From an uncultured Burkholderiaceae bacterium (GTDB lineage: Bacteria; Pseudomonadota; Gammaproteobacteria; Burkholderiales; Burkholderiaceae), in NCBI GenBank assembly GCA_937871985.1, contig CALMPB010000385.1, forward strand, positions 10,025 through 74,024: a stretch of 64,000 nt of DNA, given 5' to 3'. Each line of letters starts with the position of its first letter. Position 1 is the first letter of the stretch. The position numbers were made by a program, and so were the translations under genes. The notes below the pieces were generated by a model. It worked only from the letters and a program-made list of their open reading frames with translations, did not search any database and was not told the DNA's origin. Shown in pieces: positions 1 to 8,887 of this stretch.

Positions 1-1188
1 GGCTTCGAAGGCCTGAAAAAAGCGCTCACCCTCGCCCCCGAAGCCATCGTCGAAGAGGTCACCCAGTCCGGCCTGCGCGGCCGGGGCGGCGCCGCCTTCC
101 CCACGGGCATCAAATGGAAGACCGTCCTCGGCACACCGGCCGAGCAAAAATACATCGTCTGCAACGCCGACGAAGGCGACTCGGGTACGTTCTCCGACCG
201 CATGCTCATGGAGGGCGACCCCTATGTGCTCATCGAGGGCATGACCATCGCCGGCCTGGCGGTGGGCGCCAATTACGGCTACATCTACGTGCGTTCGGAA
301 TATCCCCAGGCCATCGCCGTGCTCAACAGCGCCATCGAAAACGCCCGCTCGGTCGGCTGGCTGGGCCATGACATCGGCGGCAGCGGCCGCGCGTTCGACC
401 TCGAAGTGCGCGTGGGCGCGGGCGCCTATATTTGCGGCGAAGAAACCTCGCTGCTCGAAAGCCTGGAAGGCAAGCGCGGGCAGGTGCGCGCCAAGCCGCC
501 GCTGCCGGCCATCACCGGCCTGTTCGGCAAGCCCACGGTCATCAACAACGTCATCTCGCTGGCCAGCGTGCCCATCATTTTGGCCAAGGGCGCCGCCTTC
601 TACCGGGACTACGGCATGGGCCGCTCCAAAGGCACGCTGCCGTTCCAGTTGGCCGGCAACATCAAGCACGGCGGCCTGGTCGAAATGGCATTCGGCCTTA
701 CCCTGCGCGAACTGCTGTACGACTTCGGCGGCGGCAGCGCCACCGGCAAGCCCTTGCGGGCCGTGCAGGTCGGCGGCCCACTGGGCGCCTACCTGCCCGA
801 ATCGCAATGGGACGTCCCTCTCGACTACGAAGCCTATATCGGCATTTCGGCCATGCTCGGCCACGGCGGCCTGGTCGCCTTCGACGACAGCGTCGACATG
901 TCCAAAATGGCACAATACGCCATGGAGTTCTGCGCCGTCGAATCCTGCGGCAAGTGCACGCCCTGTCGTATCGGCTCCGTGCGCGGAGTCGAAGTCCTCG
1001 AAAAAATCCGCAACGGCCAGCAGCGCGACCAGCAGGTCGAATTGCTGCACGATTTATGCGACACCATGCTGGGCGGCTCGCTGTGCGCCCTGGGCGGCAT
1101 GACGCCCTACCCCGTTCTTTCAGCGCTCGAGCACTTCCCTGAAGACTTCGGCCTGGAAAAAACCCCACAACCCGCGGCACACGCCTGA
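1..1188 (+). CDS. fdsB: NAD-dependent formate dehydrogenase beta subunit FdsB (5' partial)
   Basis: The reading frame is open from base 1, so the N-terminus lies outside the window. The product is the NuoF-like subunit of the cytoplasmic formate dehydrogenase. It carries FMN and the NADH site and passes electrons from the alpha subunit to NAD+. Visible motifs are the FMN/NADH loop GLRGRGGAAFPTGIKW near the start, then CNADEGDSG, the GAYICGEETSLLESLEG segment, and the C-terminal 4Fe-4S ligands ESCGKCTPCRIGSVRG. The in-frame ATG at 202 is internal to the FMN domain and is not the start. It lies 16 bp upstream of fdsA on the same strand; the expected gamma subunit fdsG would be just outside the window. 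Confidence 0.95.
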   Translation, partial: GFEGLKKALTLAPEAIVEEVTQSGLRGRGGAAFPTGIKWKTVLGTPAEQKYIVCNADEGDSGTFSDRMLMEGDPYVLIEGMTIAGLAVGANYGYIYVRSEYPQAIAVLNSAIENARSVGWLGHDIGGSGRAFDLEVRVGAGAYICGEETSLLESLEGKRGQVRAKPPLPAITGLFGKPTVINNVISLASVPIILAKGAAFYRDYGMGRSKGTLPFQLAGNIKHGGLVEMAFGLTLRELLYDFGGGSATGKPLRAVQVGGPLGAYLPESQWDVPLDYEAYIGISAMLGHGGLVAFDDSVDMSKMAQYAMEFCAVESCGKCTPCRIGSVRGVEVLEKIRNGQQRDQQVELLHDLCDTMLGGSLCALGGMTPYPVLSALEHFPEDFGLEKTPQPAAHA

Positions 1189-1204
1189 TCCCGGAGCCAC
1201 CACC

Positions 1205-4081
1205 ATGCTAGAAACCATCGCCAAACGCGAACGAGACTACGGCACGCCGGCGCGCACCAGCACCGAACTCGTTTCCTTTACCATCGACGGACAGCAATGC
1301 GAAGTGCCCGCCGGCACCTCCATCATGCGCGCCGCGGCCGAAGCCGGCATCAACATTCCCAAGCTTTGCGCCACCGACAGCCTCGAAGCCTTCGGCTCGT
1401 GCCGGCTGTGCCTGGTTCAAATCGAAGGCCGGCGCGGCTATCCCGCCTCGTGCACCACGCCGGTCGAGGCGGGCATGGTCGTCTGGACCGAAACTCCCAA
1501 GCTGCACGACATGCGCCGCAACGTCATGGAGCTGTACATTTCCGACCATCCGCTGGACTGCCTCACCTGTCCCGCCAACGGCGACTGCGAACTGCAGGAC
1601 ATGGCCGGGGTCGTGGGCCTGCGCAACGTGCGCTACGGCTTCGACGGCGTCAACCACCTCAACGACAAGCCCGACGAATCCAACCCCTATTTCACCTACG
1701 ATCCATCCAAGTGCATCGTCTGCAGCCGCTGCGTGCGCGCCTGCGACGACATACAAGGCACCTTCGCCCTTACCATCAGCGGCAAGGGATTCGAATCGCG
1801 CATCTCCCCGGGCCAGAACGACAACTTCCTGGGCAGCGACTGCGTTTCCTGCGGCGCCTGCGTGCAGGCCTGCCCCACGTCGTCGCTCATGGAAAACACG
1901 GTCATCGAAAAAGGCCAGTCCGAACACTCGGTCATCACCACCTGCGCCTATTGCGGCGTGGGCTGCGCCTTCAAAGCCGAAATGAAAGGCCAGGAAGTCG
2001 TGCGCATGGTGCCCTGGAAAGACGGCAAGGCCAACCGCGGCCACTCCTGCGTCAAGGGCCGCTTCGCCTGGGGCTACGCCACCCACAAAGACCGCATCCT
2101 CAACCCCATGATCCGCGACAGCATCACCGAACCCTGGCGCGAAGTCTCCTGGGACGAGGCCATCGACTACGCCGCCTCCGAGCTCAAGCGCATCCAGGCC
2201 AAGTACGGCCGCAACTCCATCGGCGGCATCACCTCTTCGCGCTGCACCAACGAAGAAACCTACCTGGTGCAAAAACTGGTGCGCGCCGCCTTCGGCACCA
2301 ACAACGTCGACACCTGCGCGCGCGTGTGCCACTCGCCCACCGGCTACGGCCTCAAGACAACCATGGGCGAATCGGCAGGCACGCAGACCTTCGACTCGGT
2401 CATGTACACCGACGTCGTCATTGTCATGGGCGCCAATCCCAGCGCGGCTCATCCGGTCTTTGCCTCGCGCCTCAAGCGCCGCCTGCGCCAGGGCGCCAGA
2501 CTCATCGTCATCGACCCGCGCTCCATCGAGCTGGTCAGCTCTCCGCACATCAAGGCCGACTACCACCTGCCCGTGCGGCCCGGCACCAATACCGCCCTGC
2601 TGACGGCCATGTCCCACGTCATCGCCACCGAAGGCCTCATCGACGAAAAATTCGTGGCGGAACGCTGCGAAAAACCCGCCTTCGAACAATGGCGCAACTT
2701 CGTTTCCCAGCCCGAAAACTCGCCGGAAGCCACCGAGTCCATCACCGGCGTGCCGGCCGGCGACCTGCGCGCGGCGGCCCGCCTGTTTGCCACGCAGGGC
2801 AACGGCTCCATCTATTACGGCCTGGGCGTCACCGAGCACAGCCAGGGTTCGACCACCGTCATGGCCATCGCCAACCTGGCCATGGCCACGGGCAATTTGG
2901 GGCGTGAAGGCGTGGGCGTCAATCCGTTGCGCGGCCAGAACAACGTGCAGGGCTCCTGCGACATGGGCTCCTTCCCGCACGAATTCACCGGCTATCGCCA
3001 TGTCGGCGACGCCGCCGTGCGCCACCAGTTCGAACAGGACTGGGGCGTACACATCCAGCCCGAGCCCGGCCTGCGCATTCCCAATATGTTCGATGCGGCC
3101 ATCGGCGGCACGTTCAAGGGCCTGTATTGCCAGGGCGAGGACATCGTCCAGTCCGATCCCGACACGCAGCACGTGGCGCAGGCGCTGGCCTCGATGGACT
3201 GCATCATCGTGCAGGACATGTTCCTGAACGAAACCGCCAAGTACGCCCGCGTCTTCCTGCCCGGCACCTCCTTCCTTGAAAAAGACGGCACCTTCACCAA
3301 TGCTGAACGCCGCGTCTCGCGCGTGCGCAAGGTCATGGAGCCCAAGGCAGGCATGGGCGACTGGGAAGCCACCTGCGCGCTGTCCACCGCCATGGGCTAT
3401 CCCATGCACTACAACCATCCGTCCGAAATCATGGACGAGATCGCGCGCCTCACTCCCACCTTCTCGGGCGTTTCGTTCAAGAAGATCGACGAAATGGGCG
3501 GCGGCCTGCAATGGCCTTGCAACGCGGAGGCACCCGATGGCACCCCCATCATGCACGTCGGCGAATTCGTGCGCGGCAAGGGCCGGTTCATGATCACCAA
3601 GTACGTACCCAGCGAAGAGCGCAGCACGCGCAAGTTCCCCCTGCTGCTCACCACCGGCCGCATCCTGTCGCAATACAACGTGGGCGCGCAAACCCGCCGC
3701 ACTCCCAACGTCATGTGGCACAGCGAAGACCTGCTCGAAATCCATCCGCAAGATGCCGAAGACCGCGGCATCAAGCAGGGCGACTGGGTGGCGGTGCAAA
3801 GCCGTTCGGGCGAAACCGTGCTGCGGGCCGACGTGACCGAGCGCGTCCAGCCGGGCGTGGTCTACACCACCTTCCATTTCCCCGAATCGGGCGCCAACGT
3901 CGTCACTACCGACAGCTCCGACTGGGCCACCGAGTGCCCCGAGTACAAGGTTACGGCCGTGCAGGCTCGCCTGGTCACGCAACCGTCGGAATGGCAGGCC
4001 AAGTGGTCGCGCTTCAGCGATATCCAGCAAAAACTGCTGGCCGAGCGTGAACGCGAGCACGACGGCGTGCCGCAAAGCTAA
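1205..4081 (+). CDS. fdsA: NAD-dependent formate dehydrogenase alpha subunit FdsA
   Basis: This 958-residue catalytic subunit oxidises formate to CO2 at a bis-MGD molybdenum (or tungsten) centre. Domains run in order: an N-terminal 2Fe-2S domain (FGSCRLC), the HPLDCLTCPANGDC cluster, two ferredoxin-type 4Fe-4S sites (CIVCSRCVRAC and CVSCGACVQACP), the CAYCGVGC cluster, then the molybdopterin oxidoreductase domain. Cys375 in RVCHSPT occupies the metal-ligand position, so this is the cysteine and not the selenocysteine form. The C-terminal MGD-binding domain includes TTGRILSQYNVGAQTRR. The start ATG follows GGAGCCACC. Length and domain order match soluble Fds/FdhF-type enzymes of Cupriavidus and Bordetella. 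Confidence 0.97.
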   Translation: MLETIAKRERDYGTPARTSTELVSFTIDGQQCEVPAGTSIMRAAAEAGINIPKLCATDSLEAFGSCRLCLVQIEGRRGYPASCTTPVEAGMVVWTETPKLHDMRRNVMELYISDHPLDCLTCPANGDCELQDMAGVVGLRNVRYGFDGVNHLNDKPDESNPYFTYDPSKCIVCSRCVRACDDIQGTFALTISGKGFESRISPGQNDNFLGSDCVSCGACVQACPTSSLMENTVIEKGQSEHSVITTCAYCGVGCAFKAEMKGQEVVRMVPWKDGKANRGHSCVKGRFAWGYATHKDRILNPMIRDSITEPWREVSWDEAIDYAASELKRIQAKYGRNSIGGITSSRCTNEETYLVQKLVRAAFGTNNVDTCARVCHSPTGYGLKTTMGESAGTQTFDSVMYTDVVIVMGANPSAAHPVFASRLKRRLRQGARLIVIDPRSIELVSSPHIKADYHLPVRPGTNTALLTAMSHVIATEGLIDEKFVAERCEKPAFEQWRNFVSQPENSPEATESITGVPAGDLRAAARLFATQGNGSIYYGLGVTEHSQGSTTVMAIANLAMATGNLGREGVGVNPLRGQNNVQGSCDMGSFPHEFTGYRHVGDAAVRHQFEQDWGVHIQPEPGLRIPNMFDAAIGGTFKGLYCQGEDIVQSDPDTQHVAQALASMDCIIVQDMFLNETAKYARVFLPGTSFLEKDGTFTNAERRVSRVRKVMEPKAGMGDWEATCALSTAMGYPMHYNHPSEIMDEIARLTPTFSGVSFKKIDEMGGGLQWPCNAEAPDGTPIMHVGEFVRGKGRFMITKYVPSEERSTRKFPLLLTTGRILSQYNVGAQTRRTPNVMWHSEDLLEIHPQDAEDRGIKQGDWVAVQSRSGETVLRADVTERVQPGVVYTTFHFPESGANVVTTDSSDWATECPEYKVTAVQARLVTQPSEWQAKWSRFSDIQQKLLAEREREHDGVPQS

Positions 4082-4949
4082 AGGCCGTAACGTGCCGGCC
4101 GCCACGCTGCCCGACGACTGCTGCATTCCGGCCATGCCCGGCCATGCCTCGCACACAGTCGTGCGCGAGGGTGGCCGGCGCGGCGGCGCCAGCGAGCAGG
4201 ACGAACTGGTGCAAGAGGTGCCCGTCGCCCTCGAATACAACGGCATCAGTCACGCCACGGTTCTGGCCACCCCGTGCGACCTGGAAGACTTCGCCTACGG
4301 GTTCTCCTATACCGAAGGCATTATCCGTTCGGCCTCCGACATCTACGGGCTGGAGGTCATCGCCCGCCCTAACGGCATCGTCATCCAGGCCGACATCGCC
4401 AGCGCCTGCCTGAACCAGCTCAAGCTGCGCCGCCGCAGCCTGGCGGGCCGTACGGGCTGCGGGCTGTGCGGCCTGGAAAGCCTTGACGAAGTCCAGCGCG
4501 ACCTGCCGCCGCTGCCGCGCCGCCAAACACCGGTGTCGGCCAGCGCCATTTCCGCCTCCGTCGAACAGTTGCGCAAGCAGCAGCCCCTGCACCTGCTTAC
4601 CGGCGCCACCCACGCCGCCGGCTGGGCCGACGAGCATGGCAGCATAAGCCAGGTGCGCGAAGACGTGGGAAGGCACAATGCGCTGGACAAGCTTATCGGC
4701 CACATGCTGCGCACGCGCGCCGACCCCGAGCAGGGCTTTGCCGTCATATCCAGCCGCGCCAGCTTCGAAATGGTGCAAAAATGCGCCGCCGCGGGTATTT
4801 CGGTCGTGGTGGCGGTTTCGGCCCCAACCAGCTACGCCGCGCGCATGGCGCAAGACCTCAACATCATGCTGGCCGGCTTTGCGCGCAACGACGCTTTCAC
4901 CCTATACGCCCATCCCGAATATCTCTGCAACAAGGAAGCAACCACGTGA
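4047..4949 (+). CDS. fdhD: formate dehydrogenase sulfurtransferase FdhD (FdsC)
   Basis: The product is a 300-residue FdhD-family protein. Known family members transfer sulfur from IscS to the molybdenum cofactor before it enters formate dehydrogenase. The family hallmark GRTGCGLCG, with the CxxC sulfur-carrying loop, is present. So are the conserved EDVGRHNALDKLIG segment and the C-terminal ISSRASFEMVQKCAAAGI and APTSYAARMA stretches. The ATG used overlaps the end of fdsA by 35 bp; a start slightly downstream cannot be excluded. It sits between fdsA and fdsD in the usual fdsGBACD order, so it serves this same enzyme. Confidence 0.95.
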   Translation: MNASTTACRKAKGRNVPAATLPDDCCIPAMPGHASHTVVREGGRRGGASEQDELVQEVPVALEYNGISHATVLATPCDLEDFAYGFSYTEGIIRSASDIYGLEVIARPNGIVIQADIASACLNQLKLRRRSLAGRTGCGLCGLESLDEVQRDLPPLPRRQTPVSASAISASVEQLRKQQPLHLLTGATHAAGWADEHGSISQVREDVGRHNALDKLIGHMLRTRADPEQGFAVISSRASFEMVQKCAAAGISVVVAVSAPTSYAARMAQDLNIMLAGFARNDAFTLYAHPEYLCNKEATT

Positions 4950-5203
4950 ACCAAATCGACCAATTGATCCGCCTGGCCAACCGCATCGGCAATTTTTTCG
5001 ATTCCCTGCCCAACCGCGAGGAAGGCCTCGAAGGCGTGGCCAACCACATACAGAAGTTCTGGGAGCCGCGCATGCGCACCTGCATGCTGGAATTCCTGGC
5101 GGAGCACCCCGACGGCAAGACCGCCAACGAAGCCCTGAACCCCTTGACCCTGGCCGCCATTACCGAAAACAAAGAAAGGCTGACCCCGAAAAGCACGGCC
5201 TGA
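4946..5203 (+). CDS. fdsD: formate dehydrogenase delta subunit FdsD
   Basis: This 85-residue protein begins at a GTG that overlaps the fdhD stop codon (GTGA, 4946-4949). A start at 4946 gives the standard FdsD N-terminus NQIDQLIRLANRIGNFF, followed by the conserved NHIQKFWEPRMR and ALNPL segments. FdsD is required for assembly or activity of the soluble formate dehydrogenase but has no cofactor motif. No ATG exists upstream that would give a sensible protein. The four-base overlap argues for translational coupling. It is the last gene before the terminator at 5341-5370. Confidence 0.9.
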   Translation: MNQIDQLIRLANRIGNFFDSLPNREEGLEGVANHIQKFWEPRMRTCMLEFLAEHPDGKTANEALNPLTLAAITENKERLTPKSTA

Positions 5204-5340
5204 GCCAAGCGCTACGACATGCCGGGCTGCGGCGCCAAAAGACACGGCGTCAAAAGGGAATTGGGCCTATGCCCGGGAATGGGCAAGGCAGGAATCGGGA
5301 CTTTTTTACAAACAGCCGGCCGCCCGCACGCGGGCAGATA

Positions 5341-5370
5341 AAAAAATGCGGCCACGTGGCCGCATTTTTT
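5341..5370. terminator. bidirectional rho-independent terminator
   Basis: A perfect inverted repeat: six A, then TGCGGCCAC facing GTGGCCGCA, then six T. It has a GC-rich stem with A and T tracts on both sides, so it can stop transcription from the fds operon (+) and from the stress-protein gene (-), which converge here. Confidence 0.85.
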
Positions 5371-5374
5371 TGAA

Positions 5375-5836
5375 TTATTCGGATTCTTTGACCCGGTAGA
5401 CCAGCACGGCCGTTTTGGCCAGGCTCAGCACTTTGATGGTGACGCTGCCCAGCAGAAGACGCGACAGGCCGCTGCGGCCATGGCTGCCAATGAAGATGAG
5501 ATCGCAGTTGTCTTCTTCGACGGCCTGGACGATGCCGTCGGCCACATTGAAATTGGACACGGCCCGCGCGGTAGCCTTGACCCCGGCGGTTTCGGCGCGA
5601 TCCATGACCGCCTTGAGGTATTTTTGCGCCTGCTCGGCGGCGGTTTTATCGTAGTCTTCGTCGGTGATGGCGTAGGCGGCGGCCATGCCGTCGAAACCCA
5701 CGGTGGCGGCAAACGGCTGGGTAACATACAAGGCAACGACCTCGGCACCGATTTTGCGCGCAAAGCACACGCCCTTGTTGGCGGCCTGGGCCGCAAGCGT
5801 TGAGCCATCGGTGGGAATAAGTATTTTCTTGAACAT
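5375..5836 (-). CDS. universal stress protein, UspA family
   Basis: This 153-residue single-domain protein has the UspA fold. It starts MFKKILIPTDGS, the typical first strand and phosphate-contact Asp. Near the C-terminus it has the ATP-binding signature G-x2-G-x9-G-S (GSHGRSGLSRLLLGS). Proteins with this motif bind ATP and help cells survive starvation or respiratory stress. The gene is monocistronic and converges with fds. A candidate promoter lies at 5881-5908. The exact stress it answers cannot be read from the sequence. Confidence 0.93.
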   Translation of the reverse strand: MFKKILIPTDGSTLAAQAANKGVCFARKIGAEVVALYVTQPFAATVGFDGMAAAYAITDEDYDKTAAEQAQKYLKAVMDRAETAGVKATARAVSNFNVADGIVQAVEEDNCDLIFIGSHGRSGLSRLLLGSVTIKVLSLAKTAVLVYRVKESE

Positions 5837-5880
5837 GGTAACTGCCCTTTGAATAACCGTTGGTTGACGAAAACTACCTG

Positions 5881-5908
5881 TATTTATCCTACCCTACAAC
5901 GTAGTCAA
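5881..5908 (-). promoter_or_regulatory. candidate sigma-70 promoter of the stress protein gene
   Basis: Read on the minus strand, TTGACT (5903-5908) is followed after 16 bp by TAAATA (5881-5886), about 45 bp before the start codon. The -35 match is good and the -10 fair. No start site is mapped. Confidence 0.45.
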
Positions 5909-5944
5909 AGATAAAGCCGGAAAAACGCGTAGTTTTGCGCAAAA

Positions 5945-6286
5945 TCAAATACCCTGGGCGGCCTGGTACAAATTGGCACAACGTGTGCCGCTGCGGCAAT
6001 ACGCCAGCACCGGGGCCGGCAGCTCCTTGAGCAGTTGCGCAAACCGCTCGACGTCCTGCACAGTCATGGCGCCGCTGACAACCGGCTGGTATTCCACCTG
6101 CAAACCCGCCGCCCGCGCCGCCGCCATTACATCGGCCGAGGCCGGCTGCTCGGGCCCGCCTTCGAAATCGGGCCGGTTGATAATGACGCTTTTATAGCCC
6201 GCCTGGGCCACAAGAGCCATGTCCTCGGGGGTCAACTGGGGCGAAACGGAAAAATCGCTGGATAAGGGACTGAAAGACACTGGCAT
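5945..6286 (-). CDS. TIGR01244/DUF442 family phosphatase- or rhodanese-like protein
   Basis: This 113-residue protein has the small phosphatase/rhodanese-like fold found in the TIGR01244 family, also seen fused in beta-lactamase-like hydrolases. It has an N-terminal FSVSPQLTPEDMALVAQAGYKSVIINRPDFEG segment. A C-terminal active-site loop, AYCRSGTRCANLY, has a cysteine followed by a cradle that ends in arginine. Such proteins are thought to act in sulfur or sulfide handling, but the substrate is unknown. It lies alone between the stress protein and the deacetylase on the same strand. Confidence 0.8.
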   Translation of the reverse strand: MPVSFSPLSSDFSVSPQLTPEDMALVAQAGYKSVIINRPDFEGGPEQPASADVMAAARAAGLQVEYQPVVSGAMTVQDVERFAQLLKELPAPVLAYCRSGTRCANLYQAAQGI

Positions 6287-6384
6287 GACATTCTCCTGGT
6301 GATCAACAACGCTCCTGGCTCGGCCGCAACGGTTTCCTGGAGCATAAGGAAAGATTCGGGTTCAAAAGCTCGATGCATAAAGGA

Positions 6385-7218
6385 TCAGGCCCGCCCCGCG
6401 ACGTTTCGCGGCATTACGCTAAGCCCGTACTCCCGCAATAGACCGCCGGCCGATTGCGCGGCCAGCACCTGGAACTCAGCGGTTCTTTGCGCGCCCAGGC
6501 CATCCTGTGCATCGGCCTGGGCGGCAGGATGACACATGAGCAAATCGCCCTCGCGCGCATGACTTAGCCAGGCCCGCAGCAAAACCCGATAACCGGCTTC
6601 GCCGCCCTGGAAATCATACACGCCCAGGAAACCCGGGTTCAGCATGAACCCAAGACGGCGCGCCTGCCGCGCAAAGCCGTGCGAACCCAGGGTCTGGATG
6701 ATCAGGGCCTTGAAGCGCAAGCGCGCGGGAATGGACGGCTGCGCGCGCAAGCCGGTATAGCGCAGCCAGGGCAGGTTTGCCGCATAGCGCCGTACCAGCT
6801 CGGACAACAGGAGTTCGCGGATTTGCGGCAGCTGATGAACGTGCTGATGCCCATCCACGAAATCGGGCGCCCGGCCCATGATGCTTTCGAAAGTATCCAA
6901 TTGCCGCACAATCTGGGTTCGCACCCGCTCGGTGTCCAGGCGGCGCGCATACGCGCGCAAAATCAGCTCGGACAGCGGCAGGAAAAGGCCCGGCACCGTC
7001 AACGCCTCGGTAAAATTCAGATGCAGGCCGGTTTGCAGATTCGAAGCCTTGAGGGCGGGCGCATCCTGCTCGAAGACCGGGCCTTCGACCAGGCAACTGG
7101 TGGCATTCAGCCGCCCCAGTTCCGCCAGGCGCAAAATACCCGCGTCGATCCCGGCGTTCATGCCGAAGTCGTCGGCGCACACCACAATGCGCTTGGTTGG
7201 GTTGGACGTGCTATTCAC
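6385..7218 (-). CDS. ChbG/HpnK (YdjC-like) carbohydrate deacetylase
   Basis: This 277-residue protein belongs to the YdjC/ChbG family of metal-dependent sugar deacetylases. The metal site is visible as the N-terminal CADDFGMN pair of aspartates, the HLNFTE segment and the DGHQHVHQLP histidines. It is the third gene of a minus-strand operon, 36 bp after an ArnT-like transferase, which itself follows a polyprenyl-phosphate sugar transferase. In the Bordetella lgm locus a deacetylase of this kind converts lipid-linked GlcNAc to GlcN before transfer to lipid A. By position this gene would play the lgmC role; that is inference. Confidence 0.85.
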   Translation of the reverse strand: MNSTSNPTKRIVVCADDFGMNAGIDAGILRLAELGRLNATSCLVEGPVFEQDAPALKASNLQTGLHLNFTEALTVPGLFLPLSELILRAYARRLDTERVRTQIVRQLDTFESIMGRAPDFVDGHQHVHQLPQIRELLLSELVRRYAANLPWLRYTGLRAQPSIPARLRFKALIIQTLGSHGFARQARRLGFMLNPGFLGVYDFQGGEAGYRVLLRAWLSHAREGDLLMCHPAAQADAQDGLGAQRTAEFQVLAAQSAGGLLREYGLSVMPRNVAGRA

Positions 7219-7254
7219 TGGCGCTTATCCCGATTGGCATGGCCTTCATGGCTT

Positions 7255-8874
7255 TTATTTTAGGCCGGCTTCGGGCTGTTCAGTGCAAAACGCGGGGCGG
7301 GCCCCGGCGGGAATCCGCCACACCCTTAGTTTGCCGTCCTCGGCATAAGGCGCCAAGCCGGCCAGAAACGTATATTGCTTGCCGGAGTTCCGGTCGCCCA
7401 CCAGCCAGACCGCCGCATTGCGCCCGGCGCACAGGCTGGGCAGCAGGTCTTGCGGATTTACCAAGAGCGAGGCCGCTTGTTGCGGATCGAACTGGGCCGC
7501 ATCGTAGATTTCCTTGCGCCAGGTGTCGGCTGTCTTGACCTCCGGATCGTTCCAGTCGATGACGATGGCCGCCGGCTTGGCGGTTCGCAGGTAAAACCCC
7601 AGGTCGTAGCGAATGCGATCCAGCATGATCACCCGGTCGGCATCGCTGTATGCGCTGCGCATTTTCAGGGCCAGCCCCTTGGTCGACGGCTGGGGAGCGA
7701 CCACCAGGGCGATCACGGCCGCCAGGCAAAGGCCCAGGGAAATGGCCAGGTACAGCGAGAAAGTGCGCATCGCCCGGGAAGAATCCGCAGCCCCCTCGTT
7801 GCCCGCCTCGGCGGCGCCCTCCCCGGCCGCAAAACGGCAGGCGAACGGCAAGGCCAGAAAATACGCCAGGGGCGCAACCAGGGGCAGAACATAGCCGACC
7901 AGCTTGGAACTGGGAATGGAAAAGAAGACCAGGATGACCAGCAGCCAGGACAGCATGAGCCCATCCACCGCCGTGCGGGGCGCGTTCTTCCAGAATGCCT
8001 TGCCGGCCATGCGCCACAGCTGGATGGACCATGGCAGGGTAGCCGCAATCACCACCGGCACGTAGAACCAGAATGGATGCGGGTTGTTGAAGCCCGACTC
8101 CAGGAACCGCTGGAAATGCTGGTAGACGATGTAGTAGTCGAAAAAACCGGGATAGCGCCACTGCATCCACACCATCCATGGCAACGACACCACGAAGAAA
8201 ACCGCCACGCTGGGCAGCCAGAACAGGCGCTTCAGGCTGTCGAAACGCCGCCGGCCCACCAGCCAGAAGAAGATGATGCCGCCCGGCAGCACGATGCCGA
8301 TCAGCCCCTTGGCCAAAAAGCCCAGGCCCGCCACCGCATAGGCCAGGACCAGCATGCCGCGATAGGCTTCGCCCCGCTCAAGGCGCAGCACCGCGCTGGC
8401 GGCCACGATGACCGTGGCCGCGATCATGCCCGCCACCGTCATGTCCAGGTTGGCGTACTGCGCGCCCCCGAACAAAAACGGCGAAGACACCAGGATGACG
8501 GCGGCAATGGCCGCCACGCGCTGGCCGACGTGCTTTTTAAGAAACCAGAACAGCAAGGCGGCCATCAAGGTGGCGCAGATCACCGAGCTGAACCGGCCCG
8601 CCCACTCATTGGGCCCGAATACATGCAGGGCGAACGCCGTAATCCAGTAGAACAGCGGCGGCTTATGGAAGAACGGCAAGCCGTCCAGCAACGGAACCAG
8701 CAGCTCGTGGCCGTGAAGCATGTTCCAGGCCACGCCCACGTAGCGGCCTTCGTCCGGCAGAAACAACGGACGCGTCCAGGTGGTGGCCGACAGCCAGGCA
8801 AAGGTCAGGACAGCCACGACCCAGGTAGAACGGATGGCCAGCAGCCGGGCCGCCAGCCGGGAAAGGAAATTCAT
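7255..8874 (-). CDS. ArnT-like glycosyltransferase (GT83/GT39 family)
   Basis: This is a 539-residue polytopic inner-membrane transferase. The N-terminal part has the periplasmic-loop motif FLPDEGRYVGVAWNMLHG, with the acidic catalytic residues of the family, then FHKPPLFYW. About a dozen hydrophobic helices follow, with a C-terminal soluble periplasmic domain. ArnT-type enzymes move a sugar from undecaprenyl phosphate to lipid A phosphates. The start at 8874 (MNFLSRLAARLL) lies 13 bp after the GT2 gene; a longer frame would overlap that gene and is rejected. The setting matches the lgmB role of adding GlcN to lipid A in Bordetella, though aminoarabinose or another sugar cannot be excluded. 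Confidence 0.85.
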   Translation of the reverse strand: MNFLSRLAARLLAIRSTWVVAVLTFAWLSATTWTRPLFLPDEGRYVGVAWNMLHGHELLVPLLDGLPFFHKPPLFYWITAFALHVFGPNEWAGRFSSVICATLMAALLFWFLKKHVGQRVAAIAAVILVSSPFLFGGAQYANLDMTVAGMIAATVIVAASAVLRLERGEAYRGMLVLAYAVAGLGFLAKGLIGIVLPGGIIFFWLVGRRRFDSLKRLFWLPSVAVFFVVSLPWMVWMQWRYPGFFDYYIVYQHFQRFLESGFNNPHPFWFYVPVVIAATLPWSIQLWRMAGKAFWKNAPRTAVDGLMLSWLLVILVFFSIPSSKLVGYVLPLVAPLAYFLALPFACRFAAGEGAAEAGNEGAADSSRAMRTFSLYLAISLGLCLAAVIALVVAPQPSTKGLALKMRSAYSDADRVIMLDRIRYDLGFYLRTAKPAAIVIDWNDPEVKTADTWRKEIYDAAQFDPQQAASLLVNPQDLLPSLCAGRNAAVWLVGDRNSGKQYTFLAGLAPYAEDGKLRVWRIPAGARPAFCTEQPEAGLK

Positions 8875-8887
8875 AACAGGCCCTGGA

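Noticed and set aside
1208..4246. Minus-strand frame of 1012 codons opposite fdsA
   Set aside because: It lies exactly opposite an unmistakable formate dehydrogenase gene. High GC and codon bias open the antisense frame. It has no family features.
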